Under the pieces are notes generated by a model. It had not been told where the DNA came from. It searched no databases and was given only the letters and a program-made list of their open reading frames with translations. Position numbers and translations under genes: made by a program. This document shows positions 9,086 to 19,691 of a stretch of 64,000 bases of DNA, in pieces (positions within the stretch are counted from its first letter, which is position 1; each line of letters opens with the position of its first letter). The stretch lies in assembly GCF_021654335.1 (NCBI RefSeq), contig NZ_AP023423.1:2293001-2357000 (forward strand), in the 5' to 3' direction. This DNA is from Sideroxyarcus emersonii. GTDB lineage: Bacteria > Pseudomonadota > Gammaproteobacteria > Burkholderiales > Gallionellaceae.

Positions 9086-9526
9086 TTACTGGAAATCGCC
9101 CCACGCCTTGTTGGTGACGTGCCGGGTCCGCTCTTCAAAGCGTTCGATGTCGCGACGATCGCGCTTGGTGGGTCGACCCTTGAACGCGGGCTGCGGCTGG
9201 GCACGCAGCTGCGCCGCCAGTTCCTCGCGCCGGGCCCGGCTTGCTTCCGTTTCGCGGTACAGCTTCTGCGCCTCGGGCGCCCCGCCGCGCTTGTTCGACA
9301 GGCCAAGCACCTCGACTTCGTAATGGAACTTGCCGACGCGGATCTCCAGCACGTCGCCGATGCCGACGGCCTTGGCCGGCTTGATGCGTGCGCCTTGCAT
9401 GGTCACCTTGCCACCCTCCACCGCATCGGCGGAAAGGCTGCGCGTCTTGTAGAAACGCGCCGCCCACAGCCACTTGTCGATGCGCAGTTTGTCGCCGTCG
9501 TCGGCCTGTTGACGCAACTGTGACAT
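9086..9526 (-). CDS. hslR: S4-domain RNA-binding heat-shock protein Hsp15
   Basis: Cytoplasmic 146-residue protein with an N-terminal S4 RNA-binding domain: LRIDKWLWAARFYKTRSLS, then GGKVTMQGARIKPAKAVGIGD. A basic, charged C-terminal tail follows. Hsp15 binds stalled 50S subunits carrying a nascent chain and helps recycle them. The ATG at 9526 gives MSQLRQQADDGDKLR, and the frame upstream belongs to the decarboxylase gene. It lies 11 bases downstream of that gene and may be co-transcribed with it. Confidence 0.88.
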   Translation of the reverse strand: MSQLRQQADDGDKLRIDKWLWAARFYKTRSLSADAVEGGKVTMQGARIKPAKAVGIGDVLEIRVGKFHYEVEVLGLSNKRGGAPEAQKLYRETEASRARREELAAQLRAQPQPAFKGRPTKRDRRDIERFEERTRHVTNKAWGDFQ

Positions 9527-9537
9527 CGGCACCCTGG

Positions 9538-11784
9538 CTATTTCACGCAGTCGACGTAGTACACGCAGTCGCCGTTGCCCTTCTCCGCGACCAGGCCATG
9601 GATGTCGGTTTCGAAACCGGGGAAGCGCTTGTTGAAATCGCGCGCGAACTTGAGGTAATCGACGATGGTCTTGTTGAAGCGCTCGCCCGGGATGAGCAGC
9701 GGAATGCCGGGAGGATAGGGCGTCAGCAGCACCGCGGTGATGCGGCCTTCCAGGTCGTCGATGCTCACGCGCTCGATCTCGCCGTGCGCCATTTTGGCGA
9801 ACGCGTCGGACGGCTTCATCGCCGGCTCCATGCTGGACAGGTACATCTCGGTGGTCAGGCGTGCCACGTCGTTGGCCTTGTAGATGCCGTGGATCTGGTC
9901 GCACAGGTCGCGCAGGCCGATCTTCTCGTAGCGCGGGTTCTTGGCGATGAACTCGGGCAGCACGCGCCACAGCGGCTGGTTCTTGTCGTAGTCGTCCTTG
10001 AACTGCTGCAGCTCGGTCACCATGGTGTTCCAGCGGCCCTTGGTGATGCCGATGGTGAACATGATGAAGAACGAGTACAGGCCGCACTTCTCCACTACCA
10101 CGCCGTGCTCGGCGAGGTATTTTGTGACGATGCTGGCCGGGATGCCGGTGTCGGCGAAATCGCCATCCACGTCCAGGCCCGGCGTGATCACGGTGGCCTT
10201 GATCGGGTCGAGCATGTTGAAACCCTCGGCCAGCTTGCCGAAGCCGTGCCAGCGGTCCTCGGTGCGCAGTACCCAGTCTTCGCGCTCGGCCATGCCTTCT
10301 TCCGACAGGTAGTCCGGCCCCCACAGCTTGAACCACCAGTCGGCACCCCATTCCTCGTCCACCTTGCGCATCGCGCGGCGGAAATCGAGCGCCTCGGCGA
10401 TGGACTCTTCCACCAGCGCGGTGCCGCCGGGCGGCTCCATCATCGCGGCGGCCACGTCGCACGAGGCGATGATGGCGTACTGCGGCGAGGTCGAGGTGTG
10501 CATCAGGTAGGCTTCGTTGAAGCAGTCGCGGTCCAGCTTGCGCGACTCGCTGTCGCGCACCAGGATCTGCGAGGCCTGCGACAGGCCGGCCAGCAGCTTG
10601 TGCGTGGACTGGGTGGAGAAGATCATCGACTCCTTGGCGCGCGGCCGGCCGCGGCCGATGGCGTGCATGCTCTTGTAGAAATCGTGGAACGCCGCATGCG
10701 GCAGCCAGGCCTCGTCGAAGTGCAGCGCGTCGATCTTGCCGTCCAGCATCTCCTTCAGCATCTCGACGTTGTACAGCACGCCGTCGTAGGTACTCTGCGT
10801 GATGGTGAGGATGCGCGGCTTGCGCTTCTTGTCCTTGATGAACGGATTGGCATCGATCTTCTTCTGGATGGTTTCCGGCTCGAATTCGGATTTCGGGATC
10901 GGGCCGATGATGCCGAAGTTGTTGCGCGTCGGGGTCAGGAACACCGGCACCGCACCGGTCATCATGATCGCGTGCAGGATGGACTTGTGGCAGTTGCGGT
11001 CCACCACCACGATGTCGTCCGGCGCCACCATCGAGTGCCACACGATCTTGTTGGAGGTCGAGGTGCCGTTGGTGACGAAGAACAGGTGGTCGGCATTGAA
11101 GATGCGCGCCGCGTTGCGCTCGGAAGCCGCCACCGGGCCGGTGTGGTCGAGCAGCTGGCCCAGTTCGTCCACCGCGTTGCACACGTCGGCACGCAGCATG
11201 TTCTCGCCGAAGAACTGGTGGAACATGCGCCCCACCGGCGACTTCAGGAACGCCACGCCGCCGGAATGGCCCGGGCAGTGCCAGGAATACGAACCGTCCT
11301 GCGCGTAATCCACCAGCGCGCGGAAAAACGGCGGCGCCAGCGTATCCATGTACGACTTCGCCTCGCGGATGATGTGGCGTGCCACGAACTCGGGCGTGTC
11401 CTCGTGCATGTGGATGAAACCGTGCAGTTCGCGCAGGATGTCGTTCGGGATGTGGCGCGAGGTGCGCGTCTCGCCGTACAGGTAGATGGGGATGTCGGAA
11501 TTCTTGAAACGGATCTCCTCGACGAATGCACGCAGGGTGCGCAGTGCAACCTCGGTCTCTTCCTCGCTGCCGGCACCGAACTCCTCGTCGTCGATGGACA
11601 GCACGAACGCCGATGCGCGGCTCTGCTGCTGCGCGAACGACGCCAGATCGCCGTAGCTGGTCATGCCGACGACCTCGATGCCCTCTTTCTCGATGGCATT
11701 AGCCAGCGCACGGATGCCATGGCCGCTGGCATTCTCGGAACGATAATCTTCGTCGATGATGATGATTGGGAAATTGAATTTCAT
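9538..11784 (-). CDS. Pyridoxal-phosphate Orn/Lys/Arg decarboxylase (fold-type I)
   Basis: Large 748-residue amino-acid decarboxylase with the three-part layout of the LdcC/AdiA/SpeF group: an N-terminal receiver-like wing (1-130), the PLP core, and a C-terminal domain. The Schiff-base lysine is K396 in STQSTHKLLAG, with the cofactor-binding aspartate in ALHFDEAWLPHA and SWHCPGHSGG upstream. Cytoplasmic; produces a polyamine precursor (agmatine, cadaverine or putrescine). Which substrate it prefers cannot be decided by eye, though betaproteobacterial homologues are usually annotated as arginine or lysine decarboxylases. AGGGAGT lies before the ATG. Upstream is a short conserved gene and dcd. 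Confidence 0.9.
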   Translation of the reverse strand: MKFNFPIIIIDEDYRSENASGHGIRALANAIEKEGIEVVGMTSYGDLASFAQQQSRASAFVLSIDDEEFGAGSEEETEVALRTLRAFVEEIRFKNSDIPIYLYGETRTSRHIPNDILRELHGFIHMHEDTPEFVARHIIREAKSYMDTLAPPFFRALVDYAQDGSYSWHCPGHSGGVAFLKSPVGRMFHQFFGENMLRADVCNAVDELGQLLDHTGPVAASERNAARIFNADHLFFVTNGTSTSNKIVWHSMVAPDDIVVVDRNCHKSILHAIMMTGAVPVFLTPTRNNFGIIGPIPKSEFEPETIQKKIDANPFIKDKKRKPRILTITQSTYDGVLYNVEMLKEMLDGKIDALHFDEAWLPHAAFHDFYKSMHAIGRGRPRAKESMIFSTQSTHKLLAGLSQASQILVRDSESRKLDRDCFNEAYLMHTSTSPQYAIIASCDVAAAMMEPPGGTALVEESIAEALDFRRAMRKVDEEWGADWWFKLWGPDYLSEEGMAEREDWVLRTEDRWHGFGKLAEGFNMLDPIKATVITPGLDVDGDFADTGIPASIVTKYLAEHGVVVEKCGLYSFFIMFTIGITKGRWNTMVTELQQFKDDYDKNQPLWRVLPEFIAKNPRYEKIGLRDLCDQIHGIYKANDVARLTTEMYLSSMEPAMKPSDAFAKMAHGEIERVSIDDLEGRITAVLLTPYPPGIPLLIPGERFNKTIVDYLKFARDFNKRFPGFETDIHGLVAEKGNGDCVYYVDCVK

Positions 11785-11868
11785 GGATGACTCCCTGCTG
11801 GGGATTGCTTAATTAAGTGGCGCGGATTGTCGCAGGTTTCTGCGGCGACAGGGGAAATACGAAACCCG

Positions 11869-12090
11869 CTATTCGCGCGGCGGATAGGGATTCTTGAGCT
11901 GTGCCACCAGTCCCGCCAGCACCTGGCGGAACTGCTGTTCGTCGCAGCCCATCAGCACGGCATCTTCGAGTGCGTCCTGGCAGACCTGGCGGATCTCGGC
12001 GAGGTTCTCCTGCAGCACCTTGTTCTTCTCCACGCAGGCGATGACCTTGCCAGCAGGAGAGCGCCAGACGACTTGCTCGGCCAGCGCCAT
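11869..12090 (-). CDS. Conserved small protein of unknown function next to dcd
   Basis: Soluble, mostly helical 73-residue protein beginning [19 protein letters not shown] and ending LVAQLKNPYPPRE. The ATG shares one base with the dcd stop (TGATG), so translation is probably coupled to dcd. No known motif recognised. Its position between dcd and the decarboxylase gene, with coupled start and clean stop, argues that it is a real gene. Confidence 0.65.
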   Translation of the reverse strand: MALAEQVVWRSPAGKVIACVEKNKVLQENLAEIRQVCQDALEDAVLMGCDEQQFRQVLAGLVAQLKNPYPPRE

Positions 12091-12656
12091 CAGATCTTCG
12101 GCAAGGTGACGCCCACCTGCCCCTGATACTTGCCGCCACGGTCCTTGTACGAGGTCTCGCACACCTCGTCGCTCTCGAAGAACAGCACCTGCGCCACGCC
12201 TTCGTTGGCGTAGATCTTCGCCGGCAGCGGTGTGGTGTTGGAGAATTCCAGCGTCACATAGCCTTCCCATTCCGGCTCGAACGGCGTGACGTTGACGATG
12301 ATGCCGCAGCGGGCATAGGTCGATTTGCCCAGGCAGATGGTGAGCACATTGCGCGGGATGCGGAAGTATTCGACGGTGCGCGCCAGCGCGAAGGAATTGG
12401 GCGGGATGACGCAGTAGTCGGCTTCCACGTTGACGAACGAATTCGGGTCGAAGTTCTTCGGATCGACGATGGTGCTGTTGATGTTGGTGAACAGTTTGAA
12501 TTCGCGCGAACAGCGGATGTCGTAGCCGTAGCTGGAGGTGCCGTAGGACACGATCTTGTGCCCGTTCACTTCCTTCACCTGGTTCGGCTCGTACGGCTCA
12601 ATCATGCCGTGCTGCTCGGCCATGCGGCGTATCCACTTGTCTGACTTGATGCTCAT
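12090..12656 (-). CDS. dcd: dCTP deaminase
   Basis: Deaminates dCTP to dUTP for thymidylate synthesis. The 188-residue length is that of proteobacterial Dcd. Signature regions include [20 protein letters not shown] near residues 37-56, [20 protein letters not shown] in the middle, [23 protein letters not shown] and the C-terminal [20 protein letters not shown] chose the ATG at 12656, which has AAGGAAG upstream; a longer frame to 12698 lacks support. Transcribed divergently from metG. Confidence 0.96.
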   Translation of the reverse strand: MSIKSDKWIRRMAEQHGMIEPYEPNQVKEVNGHKIVSYGTSSYGYDIRCSREFKLFTNINSTIVDPKNFDPNSFVNVEADYCVIPPNSFALARTVEYFRIPRNVLTICLGKSTYARCGIIVNVTPFEPEWEGYVTLEFSNTTPLPAKIYANEGVAQVLFFESDEVCETSYKDRGGKYQGQVGVTLPKI

Positions 12657-12723
12657 CTTGCTTCCTTGACGGGTTTGTGCGGGCGCGATTTTACCCAATT
12701 CCGCAGCCGTGTGCGGGTTTTGC

Positions 12724-12729
12724 TACAAT
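12724..12729 (+). promoter_or_regulatory. Likely -10 element of the metG promoter
   Basis: TACAAT preceded by TGC (an extended -10, TGcTACAAT), 28 bases before the metG ATG in the short dcd-metG divergent region. The -35 is poor, which an extended -10 can tolerate. Confidence 0.5.
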
Positions 12730-12756
12730 CGCGCCCTATTACAGGAACCGCGCCTC

Positions 12757-14967
12757 ATGCCAAGAAAAATCCTCGTCACTTCCGCCCTGCCGTACGCCAA
12801 CGGCAGCATCCACCTGGGCCACCTCGTCGAATACATCCAGACCGATATCTGGGTCCGCTTCCAGAAGATGTCCGGCAACACCTGCCACTACGTCTGTGCC
12901 GACGACACCCACGGCACGCCGATCATGCTGCGCGCCGAGAAGGAAGGCATCACGCCGGAACAGCTGATCGCCAAGGTATGGCAGGAACACTACGACGATT
13001 TCCGGGCCTTCCATGTGGCGTTCGACAATTACGGTTCGACCAACTCGGCCGAGACCCGGGAATTCGCCGAGGGCATCTACCGCACGCTCAAGGCCGCGAA
13101 CCTGATCGAGGTGCGCTCCATCGAACAGTATTACGATCCGGCCAAGCAGATGTTCCTGCCCGACCGTTTCATCAAGGGCGAGTGCCCGAAGTGCCATGCC
13201 AAGGACCAGTACGGCGACAACTGCGAAGTATGCGGAGCGGCCTACGCACCGACCGAACTGATCGAGCCCTACTCCGCCGTTTCCGGCACCAAGCCAGAGC
13301 TGCGCAATTCCGACCATTATTTCTTCCGGCTCTCTTCCGCCAGCTGCCAGCAGTTCCTGCGCGAATGGACGCGCAGCGGTACGCTGCAGCATGAAGCCGC
13401 CAACAAGATGCAGGAATGGCTGGGTGGCGAGGGCGAGAACAAGCTGACCGACTGGGACATCTCGCGCGACGCGCCCTATTTCGGCTTCCAGATCCCCGAT
13501 GCGCCGGGCAAATATTTCTACGTCTGGCTGGATGCGCCGGTCGGCTACATGGGCAGCTTCCGGCAATTGTGCAAGAACACGGGGCTCAGCTTCGAGGACT
13601 ACTGGCGGCACGGCTCGGAAGCCGAGCTGTACCACTTCATCGGCAAGGACATCCTCTATTTCCACGCGCTGTTCTGGCCGGCGATGCTGCAGCATGCCGG
13701 TTTCCGCACGCCGACCAGGCTGTTCGCGCACGGCTTCCTCACCGTGAACGGCGAGAAGATGAGCAAGTCGCGCGGCACTTTCATCACCGCCAGCAGCTAT
13801 GTCGAACACGTGAAGAACACCGAATACCTGCGCTATTACTATGCCGCCAAACTGAACGGCACGATGGAGGACCTCGACCTCAACCTCGACGATTTCGTGG
13901 CGCGCGTGAACAGCGATCTGATCGGCAAGTACATCAACATCGCCAGCCGCAGCGCCGGCTTCATCAGCAAGCGCTTCGCCGGCAAGCTCGCTCCCCATAC
14001 CCTGCTGGCGCAATGCGCCGACACCAGCGGCCTCGCCGGCAAACTGGTGGAGGACGCACCGAAGCAGAACCTGCTGGAACTGCTGCAGGATGCCTCCAGC
14101 CAGATCGCCGAGTATTACGAGACGCGCGACTACTCCAAGGCCACGCGCAGCATCGGCACCCTGCTCGACCTGATCAACGCCTACATCGACGCCACCAAGC
14201 CGTGGGAGCTGGCGAAAGACCCGAGCAACGTGGAGTGGCTGCAAGGCGTATGCAGCGTGGCGCTGCAAGCTTTCCGCATCATCACCATCTACCTGAAGCC
14301 GGTGTTGCCGCAGCTGGCAAAGGATGTGGAAACATTCCTCAACGTCGGCGAACTGCACTGGCAGGATGCACAGGTGCTGCTGCCCGACGGGCACCTGATC
14401 AACGCCTATCAGCACCTGATGACCCGCCTCGACCCGAAGAGCATCGAGGCGATGGTCGAGGCCAACAAGGCCAGCCTGCAGCCGGTGCCGCCGGCTTCCC
14501 AACAGCGCCATGCCGAACATCAGCAGCATGCCGTCGCCGCGGCTCCAGCCGCACAGGCCGCATCGAAGGCCGGCGAAACGGTCGGCGACGCCACCATGCC
14601 GCTGAAGATGATGGGAGCGGATGTCGCCCCCATCGCGCCGACCATCAGCATCGACGACTTCAACAAGATCGACCTGCGCGTGGCGCGCATCGTCAACGCC
14701 GAGCATGTGGAAGGCGCGGAAAAACTGCTGAAACTGACGCTGGACATCGGCGAGCCGCAACCGCGCACCGTGTTCGCGGGCATCAAGTCGGCCTACGATC
14801 CGGACTGGCTGAAGGGCCGCATGACGGTGATGGTGGCCAACCTCGCCCCGCGCAAGATGAAGTTCGGCCTGTCCGAAGGCATGGTACTGGCCGCTTCGGG
14901 CACGACACCGGGACTGTTCATCCTGTCGCCGGATGCCGGCGCGCAACCCGGCATGCGCGTCAAATAG
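12757..14967 (+). CDS. metG: Methionyl-tRNA synthetase
   Basis: Charges tRNA-Met and tRNA-fMet. The 736-residue protein has the class I signatures HLGH at residues 19-22 and KMSKS in [13 protein letters not shown]. The zinc knuckle is of the two-motif type, CPKCH then CEVCG about 14 residues later. After the anticodon-binding helices comes an Ala/Gln-rich linker and a C-terminal tRNA-binding (EMAP/Arc1p-like) domain from [20 protein letters not shown] onward, as in dimeric MetG. The ATG at 12757 yields the standard start [16 protein letters not shown]. Confidence 0.97.
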   Translation: MPRKILVTSALPYANGSIHLGHLVEYIQTDIWVRFQKMSGNTCHYVCADDTHGTPIMLRAEKEGITPEQLIAKVWQEHYDDFRAFHVAFDNYGSTNSAETREFAEGIYRTLKAANLIEVRSIEQYYDPAKQMFLPDRFIKGECPKCHAKDQYGDNCEVCGAAYAPTELIEPYSAVSGTKPELRNSDHYFFRLSSASCQQFLREWTRSGTLQHEAANKMQEWLGGEGENKLTDWDISRDAPYFGFQIPDAPGKYFYVWLDAPVGYMGSFRQLCKNTGLSFEDYWRHGSEAELYHFIGKDILYFHALFWPAMLQHAGFRTPTRLFAHGFLTVNGEKMSKSRGTFITASSYVEHVKNTEYLRYYYAAKLNGTMEDLDLNLDDFVARVNSDLIGKYINIASRSAGFISKRFAGKLAPHTLLAQCADTSGLAGKLVEDAPKQNLLELLQDASSQIAEYYETRDYSKATRSIGTLLDLINAYIDATKPWELAKDPSNVEWLQGVCSVALQAFRIITIYLKPVLPQLAKDVETFLNVGELHWQDAQVLLPDGHLINAYQHLMTRLDPKSIEAMVEANKASLQPVPPASQQRHAEHQQHAVAAAPAAQAASKAGETVGDATMPLKMMGADVAPIAPTISIDDFNKIDLRVARIVNAEHVEGAEKLLKLTLDIGEPQPRTVFAGIKSAYDPDWLKGRMTVMVANLAPRKMKFGLSEGMVLAASGTTPGLFILSPDAGAQPGMRVK

Positions 14968-15100
14968 CACCCGCATCTACCAAGAGGGCATCGAAGATGA
15001 CAAAGCCGGCCGCATACGTAGCGCCCTCGCCCCACCCCTCCCCCGCAAGCACGAAAGGGAGCAGGCGAATATCTACGCGAGATTTTCGTTAATCGCCCGC

Positions 15101-16492
15101 ATGGACTACGACGTTCTCATCATCGGTTCCGGCCCCGCCGGGCAGCATGCGGCATGGCAGGCGGCGCGCCTGGGCAAACGCGCCGCCATCATCGAGCGCA
15201 AACCCAAGATCGGCGGTGCCGGATTGCAGACCGGCACCATCCCCAGCAAGGCGATGCGCGAAGTCGCCTATCTGCTGTCGCGCTCCGGCGGCATGCGCCA
15301 GGCACTGGTGCCGGACGGCCGCAGTCGCCATGGCCTGCTGGCCGATGCGGTGCGGCGCAAGGAAGGCGTGATCGCGCAACAGGAATCGGTCATCCTGCAG
15401 CGCCTGATGCGCCACGGCGTGGCCCTGATCCCGGGTGAGGCTTCGTTCGTCGATGCGTACACCCTGCAGGTCGCCGATGCCGGCAGCAACACTCGCCGAC
15501 TCACGGCGGACGTCATCGTGCTGGCCTGCGGTTCCAGGCCGCGCCGCCCGGCCGACATCCCGTTCGACAAGAAGACGGTGCTGGATTCCACCTCCATCCT
15601 GAACCTGCGCCACCTGCCTGACAGCCTGGTGGTGGTGGGCGGCGGCGTGATCGCCTGCGAATTCGTCTCCATCTTCGCCGCGCTGGGTGTACATGTCAGC
15701 GTGGTGGACAGCCATGCGCAACTGCTGACCTACCTGAGCGAGGACGTGGTTGGCGTGCTGTCCGACAGCCTCCTCGCCATGGGCGTCACGTTCCACATGC
15801 AGGAACGCGTCGCGGAGATCCGCCGCGAAGGCAACGGCACCGTCACCGTGCTGGCGAGCGGCAAACAGCTGCGCGCCGACGCGGTGCTCTATGCGCAGGG
15901 CAGGGAACCCAACAGTGCGGGGCTGCACGTCGCCAATGCGGGCATCGCCGCGCAGGACGGCTGGATCGAAGTCAACCGGCATTTCCAGACCAGCGCGCCG
16001 CACATCTTCGCGGTGGGCGACCTGATCGGCCGCCCCGCACTCGCCTCGACCGGCATGGAACAGGGACGCGCCGCCGTGCTGCACGCCTTCGGCGCAGCCG
16101 AACAGGCCGCGGCGGACAACCTGCCGATGGCGGTCTACACCATCCCCGAGATCTCCTACGTCGGCAAGACGGAGAAGGAGATCCAGCAGGAGAACATCCC
16201 CTACTTCGTCGGCAACGCCTGTTTCAAGGACAGTGCACGCGGACAGATCATCGGCGATGCGCAAGGCCTGCTCAAACTGATCGTGGACGCACGCAACGAG
16301 AAACTGCTGGGCGTGCATATCGTCGGCGAACAGGCGAGCGAACTGATCCACATCGGCCAGCTGGTGATGAACCTGCACGGCACGGTGCGCGACCTGGTCA
16401 GCAACGTGTTCAACTACCCGACCCTAGCGGAATGTTACAAACTCGCGGCACTGGATTGCGTGCACCAGCTGGAACAGCGGAGCGTTCCCTAG
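15101..16492 (+). CDS. sthA: Soluble pyridine nucleotide transhydrogenase (Si-specific)
   Basis: FAD flavoprotein of 463 residues that balances NADPH and NADH in the cytoplasm. It shows the dinucleotide-binding start DYDVLIIGSGPAGQHAAWQA, a second Rossmann motif SLVVVGGGVIACEF, and FAVGDLIGRPALAS for FAD. Where dihydrolipoamide dehydrogenases have a CxxxxC disulfide, this protein has GGAGLQTGTIPSKAMRE with no cysteine, which separates SthA from lipoamide or glutathione reductases. The ATG at 15101 is a clean N-terminus but has no strong ribosome site. It lies 133 bases after metG. Confidence 0.9.
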   Translation: MDYDVLIIGSGPAGQHAAWQAARLGKRAAIIERKPKIGGAGLQTGTIPSKAMREVAYLLSRSGGMRQALVPDGRSRHGLLADAVRRKEGVIAQQESVILQRLMRHGVALIPGEASFVDAYTLQVADAGSNTRRLTADVIVLACGSRPRRPADIPFDKKTVLDSTSILNLRHLPDSLVVVGGGVIACEFVSIFAALGVHVSVVDSHAQLLTYLSEDVVGVLSDSLLAMGVTFHMQERVAEIRREGNGTVTVLASGKQLRADAVLYAQGREPNSAGLHVANAGIAAQDGWIEVNRHFQTSAPHIFAVGDLIGRPALASTGMEQGRAAVLHAFGAAEQAAADNLPMAVYTIPEISYVGKTEKEIQQENIPYFVGNACFKDSARGQIIGDAQGLLKLIVDARNEKLLGVHIVGEQASELIHIGQLVMNLHGTVRDLVSNVFNYPTLAECYKLAALDCVHQLEQRSVP

Positions 16493-16604
16493 CTGCAGCG
16501 AGTGTACAGACAATCCGGCCGGCGGCAGTCCGAATCCGGTCACTCCCCATGCTTCCCGTCGCACGCCCAGAATGAGCCCGGCAATGATTCATCTCACCAC
16601 CATA

Positions 16605-19367
16605 TCAACGACGATCGAGTACCCGGCGAATTTCCGGTATGCATGAACCACACCCCGTGCCCGCCTTCAGGCATGCCCCGACAGCTTCAACGCTATCAAG
16701 TGCCTGTGCCTGGATGGCATTGAGGATGGTTTTCTCGCCTACGTTGAAACAGGCACACACGTTGCGCCCTGCATCGGCTGAGCCAATTGGCGGTCTCGCG
16801 GCCAGCAGGCCGGCAACGTCGCCGGATTCGAGACATTCCTTGCCAAACAGGCTGCCCAACCATGCGCGTTCGGGCAAACGCTGATCGGCTGCCATGAAGA
16901 ACACTGCCTCCAGCCTGCCATGCCGCAGACTGGCGGCACGATAACGTCCCATCGATGCATCCCGATATTCAAGCCAGTCTGCGGAACGGTAGCAGCGAAG
17001 CTGCTGAGCGCCCACCGGCGGTGTCAATTCTGCATCGAGCTGGCTCGATAGCAGATTGCCTACCTTTGGTGTACTCCTTGCGGATGCTCCGGAATCCTGC
17101 AACGCGGTTTGTGCCCAGACGCGCCAATCTTCGGGCAGATCATCGCCGGCCAGTTCATGGCGCCAGTAACCCGCACCCTTTGTGCAAGCGCAATAGCTGG
17201 CTTCGGTGAAATCCAGCCGCGTACGACTGAGTACGAAACCCTCCCAGGCGGGCCGATAAGATTCAACGCGAACCGGCGTATGTTTGGATTCCGGCTGCCC
17301 GGAGATCGGGTCGGTGACCGGTGCTGCTAGTGCATCCACCCGTGCCGATCTTGCGTAGGCATCGTTCCAGTGCATGGTCACAAACACCGAACCTGGACGC
17401 TGGTCTTCGCTGACCTGCACGCGTACCAGCATAACTCCGTTGCGACTCGTCAGACGTGCCAGCCCGCCGTGCTGCAATCGATGGATGTGCGCATCCGATG
17501 CATGTATTTGCACATACGGCTCCGCTTCGTGCGTATTCAGGCGCGGCACTTTTCCGGTACGGGTCATGGTATGCCATTGATCGCGGCTGCGGCCCGTGTT
17601 CAACACCAGCGGAAAGCTTTCATCTGCCGCTACGGCTGGCAAGCGGGGAACAACCGCAAGCATGCGTGCCTTGCCGCTGGGCGTATAGAAATGTCCGTCG
17701 GCCAGTAAACGCTGTGTACCCCCTGGCGCCTGAGCATTGACTGGCCATTGCACAGGCTGCAGCGCATCGTACTGCGCATCGTCCAGCTCGGCCAGCGCAC
17801 CGATGTCGAAAGCGCGCCTACCCCTATTTTCAAAGCCGGACAGGCGTGCATGCTCGCGGAATATCTGTGCCTGCCTGGTATAGGGAAACGCTTCGGCAAA
17901 ACCCATACGTTGCGCGACCTGGGTAATGATCCACCAGTCCGGCCTAGCCTCGCCCGCCGTGGGTAACAAGGACCGTTGCCGCGATATGCACCGCTCCGAG
18001 TTGGTCACCGTGCCGTCCTTCTCGCCCCAGCCGCCGGCAGGCAGCAGGATGTCGGCGCAGGCGGTCGTGTCGGTGTGCCGCACGCAATCAGATACCACGA
18101 CCAGTTCGCAATCGAGCAATGCCGCACGTACGCGATCGGCATCCGGCATGCTGACCGCCGGATTGGTGCCCATGATCCACACCGCCTTGATCTTGCCCGA
18201 TGCGATGGCCTGAAACATCTCCACCGCTTTCAGCCCGGGCGCTTTGGCGATGCGTGGTGCATTCCAGAACCGCGCGACCAGCTCGATACCCGTCGCATCG
18301 GAAAAATCCAGATGCGCCGCCAGTTGATTGGCCAGGCCGCCCACCTCGCGCCCGCCCATCGCATTGGGTTGCCCGGTCACCGAGAACGGCCCCATGCCGG
18401 GACGTCCGATCCGTCCGGTCGCCAGGTGCACGTTGATGATCGCATTGCCTTTGTCCACCCCGCTGGAAGACTGGTTGATGCCCTGCGAGAAGATCGTCAC
18501 GGTGCGTTCTGTCCGCGCGAACAAGCGGAAGAATTCGCTGACTTCAGCCTCCGGAATACCGCAAACCTGCGCCACCTTGGGAATCGAGCCGGCGGCACGC
18601 GCCGCTTCGAACGCGGCGGCAAACCCCTCCACATGCGCCTCGATATACGCCAGATCGAGTGCGTCTTCACGGCGGATGAAATTCAGCAGGCCGTTGAACA
18701 AATGGGCGTCCGATCCCGGTGCGATCGCCAGGTGCAGATCGGCGATGTCGCAAGTCGGCGTGCGGCGCGGATCGATGACCACCACCCACATGTCGGGCCG
18801 AGCCTTCTTCGCGGCGGCCAGCCGTTGGTAAAGTACGGGGTGTGCCCAGGCGTAGTTCGAACCCGTGATGACGACGAGATCGGCGGTCTCGATGTCCTCA
18901 TAACAGACCGGCACCACATCGGCGCCGAAGGCGCGCTTGTGCGCAGCCACTGCCGAGGACATGCACAGGCGCGAGTTGGTGTCGATGTTCGCACTGCCGA
19001 TGAATCCCTTCATCAGCTTGTTGGCGACGTAATAGTCTTCGGTCAGCAGCTGGCCGGAAACATAGAATGCCACCGCGTCCGGCCCATGTTCGGCGATGAC
19101 CCTCCCGAATCCGTGCGCGACCTGGTCCAGCGCTTCATCCCAGGAAATGCGCTGTCCGTTGGCCAGCGGATACAGCAGTCGCCCATCGTGATCGAGCGTC
19201 TCGGCCAGCGCGGCCCCTTTGGAACACAGGCGCCCGAAATTGGCCGGATGGAATTTATCGCCAGTAATTACCGCGCCGGCCGCGGTGACATTCGCTGCGA
19301 CTCCGCAGCCGACCCCGCAATAGGGACAGGTGGTGCGGGTGACATTCGGCGTATTCAGGCTTTGCAT
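16605..19367 (-). CDS. nasA: Assimilatory nitrate reductase catalytic subunit
   Basis: Cytoplasmic molybdopterin enzyme reducing nitrate to nitrite. The 920-residue protein begins with a [4Fe-4S] motif (TCPYCGVGCGV, fourth Cys in RLCSKG) and carries the bis-MGD domains, including ITGSNYAWAHPVLYQRL and FSVTGQPNAMGGREVGGLAN. The C-terminal 55 residues are a BFD-like [2Fe-2S] domain (CACFNVGEKTI, then CLKAGTGCGSC), the form that takes electrons from a flavoprotein or ferredoxin partner in NasA of Klebsiella type. The start overlaps the nirD end by 13 bases. Last gene of the nitrate operon. Confidence 0.95.
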   Translation of the reverse strand: MQSLNTPNVTRTTCPYCGVGCGVAANVTAAGAVITGDKFHPANFGRLCSKGAALAETLDHDGRLLYPLANGQRISWDEALDQVAHGFGRVIAEHGPDAVAFYVSGQLLTEDYYVANKLMKGFIGSANIDTNSRLCMSSAVAAHKRAFGADVVPVCYEDIETADLVVITGSNYAWAHPVLYQRLAAAKKARPDMWVVVIDPRRTPTCDIADLHLAIAPGSDAHLFNGLLNFIRREDALDLAYIEAHVEGFAAAFEAARAAGSIPKVAQVCGIPEAEVSEFFRLFARTERTVTIFSQGINQSSSGVDKGNAIINVHLATGRIGRPGMGPFSVTGQPNAMGGREVGGLANQLAAHLDFSDATGIELVARFWNAPRIAKAPGLKAVEMFQAIASGKIKAVWIMGTNPAVSMPDADRVRAALLDCELVVVSDCVRHTDTTACADILLPAGGWGEKDGTVTNSERCISRQRSLLPTAGEARPDWWIITQVAQRMGFAEAFPYTRQAQIFREHARLSGFENRGRRAFDIGALAELDDAQYDALQPVQWPVNAQAPGGTQRLLADGHFYTPSGKARMLAVVPRLPAVAADESFPLVLNTGRSRDQWHTMTRTGKVPRLNTHEAEPYVQIHASDAHIHRLQHGGLARLTSRNGVMLVRVQVSEDQRPGSVFVTMHWNDAYARSARVDALAAPVTDPISGQPESKHTPVRVESYRPAWEGFVLSRTRLDFTEASYCACTKGAGYWRHELAGDDLPEDWRVWAQTALQDSGASARSTPKVGNLLSSQLDAELTPPVGAQQLRCYRSADWLEYRDASMGRYRAASLRHGRLEAVFFMAADQRLPERAWLGSLFGKECLESGDVAGLLAARPPIGSADAGRNVCACFNVGEKTILNAIQAQALDSVEAVGACLKAGTGCGSCIPEIRRVLDRR

Positions 19368-19681
19368 ACCCCTGCCTCTGCCTCGAGAAACAGCACGTCA
19401 TGTGCAACCCGCACTTCATAGCGCTGCGCGCAGCCCACATCGGGCGCGATGGCGGAGCCCGATTCCAGGTCGATCACCCAATTGTGCAAAGGACAGGTGA
19501 CACGCTTGCCATGCACGATGCCCTGCGCCAGCGGCCCGCCCTTATGCGGGCAACGGTTGCTCAGCGCGAACACCTGGTCGTCCACGCTGCGAAACAGGGC
19601 GATCTCGCCGGACGCGGTATTGATCACGCGCGAACCCTGACGGGGTATATCGTCCAGCCTGCCGATTCGTATCCAGTTCAT
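19355..19681 (-). CDS. nirD: Nitrite reductase small subunit (Rieske type)
   Basis: Small partner of NirB, 108 residues. It keeps a full Rieske ligand set, CPHKGG and CPLHNW, so it probably holds a [2Fe-2S] cluster; some enterobacterial NirD proteins have lost these residues. The ATG at 19681 gives MNWIRIGRLDDIPRQGSRV. It starts 10 bases after nirB and overlaps nasA, so the three genes should be co-translated. Confidence 0.93.
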   Translation of the reverse strand: MNWIRIGRLDDIPRQGSRVINTASGEIALFRSVDDQVFALSNRCPHKGGPLAQGIVHGKRVTCPLHNWVIDLESGSAIAPDVGCAQRYEVRVAHDVLFLEAEAGVCKA

Positions 19682-19691
19682 TGCGTTCTCC

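Noticed and set aside
9388..11790. An 800-codon open frame on the plus strand opposite the decarboxylase gene
   Set aside because: Composition is rich in His, Val and Arg with no motif, a typical antisense shadow of a GC-rich gene. The minus-strand protein is a clear family member.
14995..15092. Short coding frame between metG and sthA
   Set aside because: Low-complexity C-rich stretch (CCCCACCCCTCCCCC) with no ribosome site or motif.
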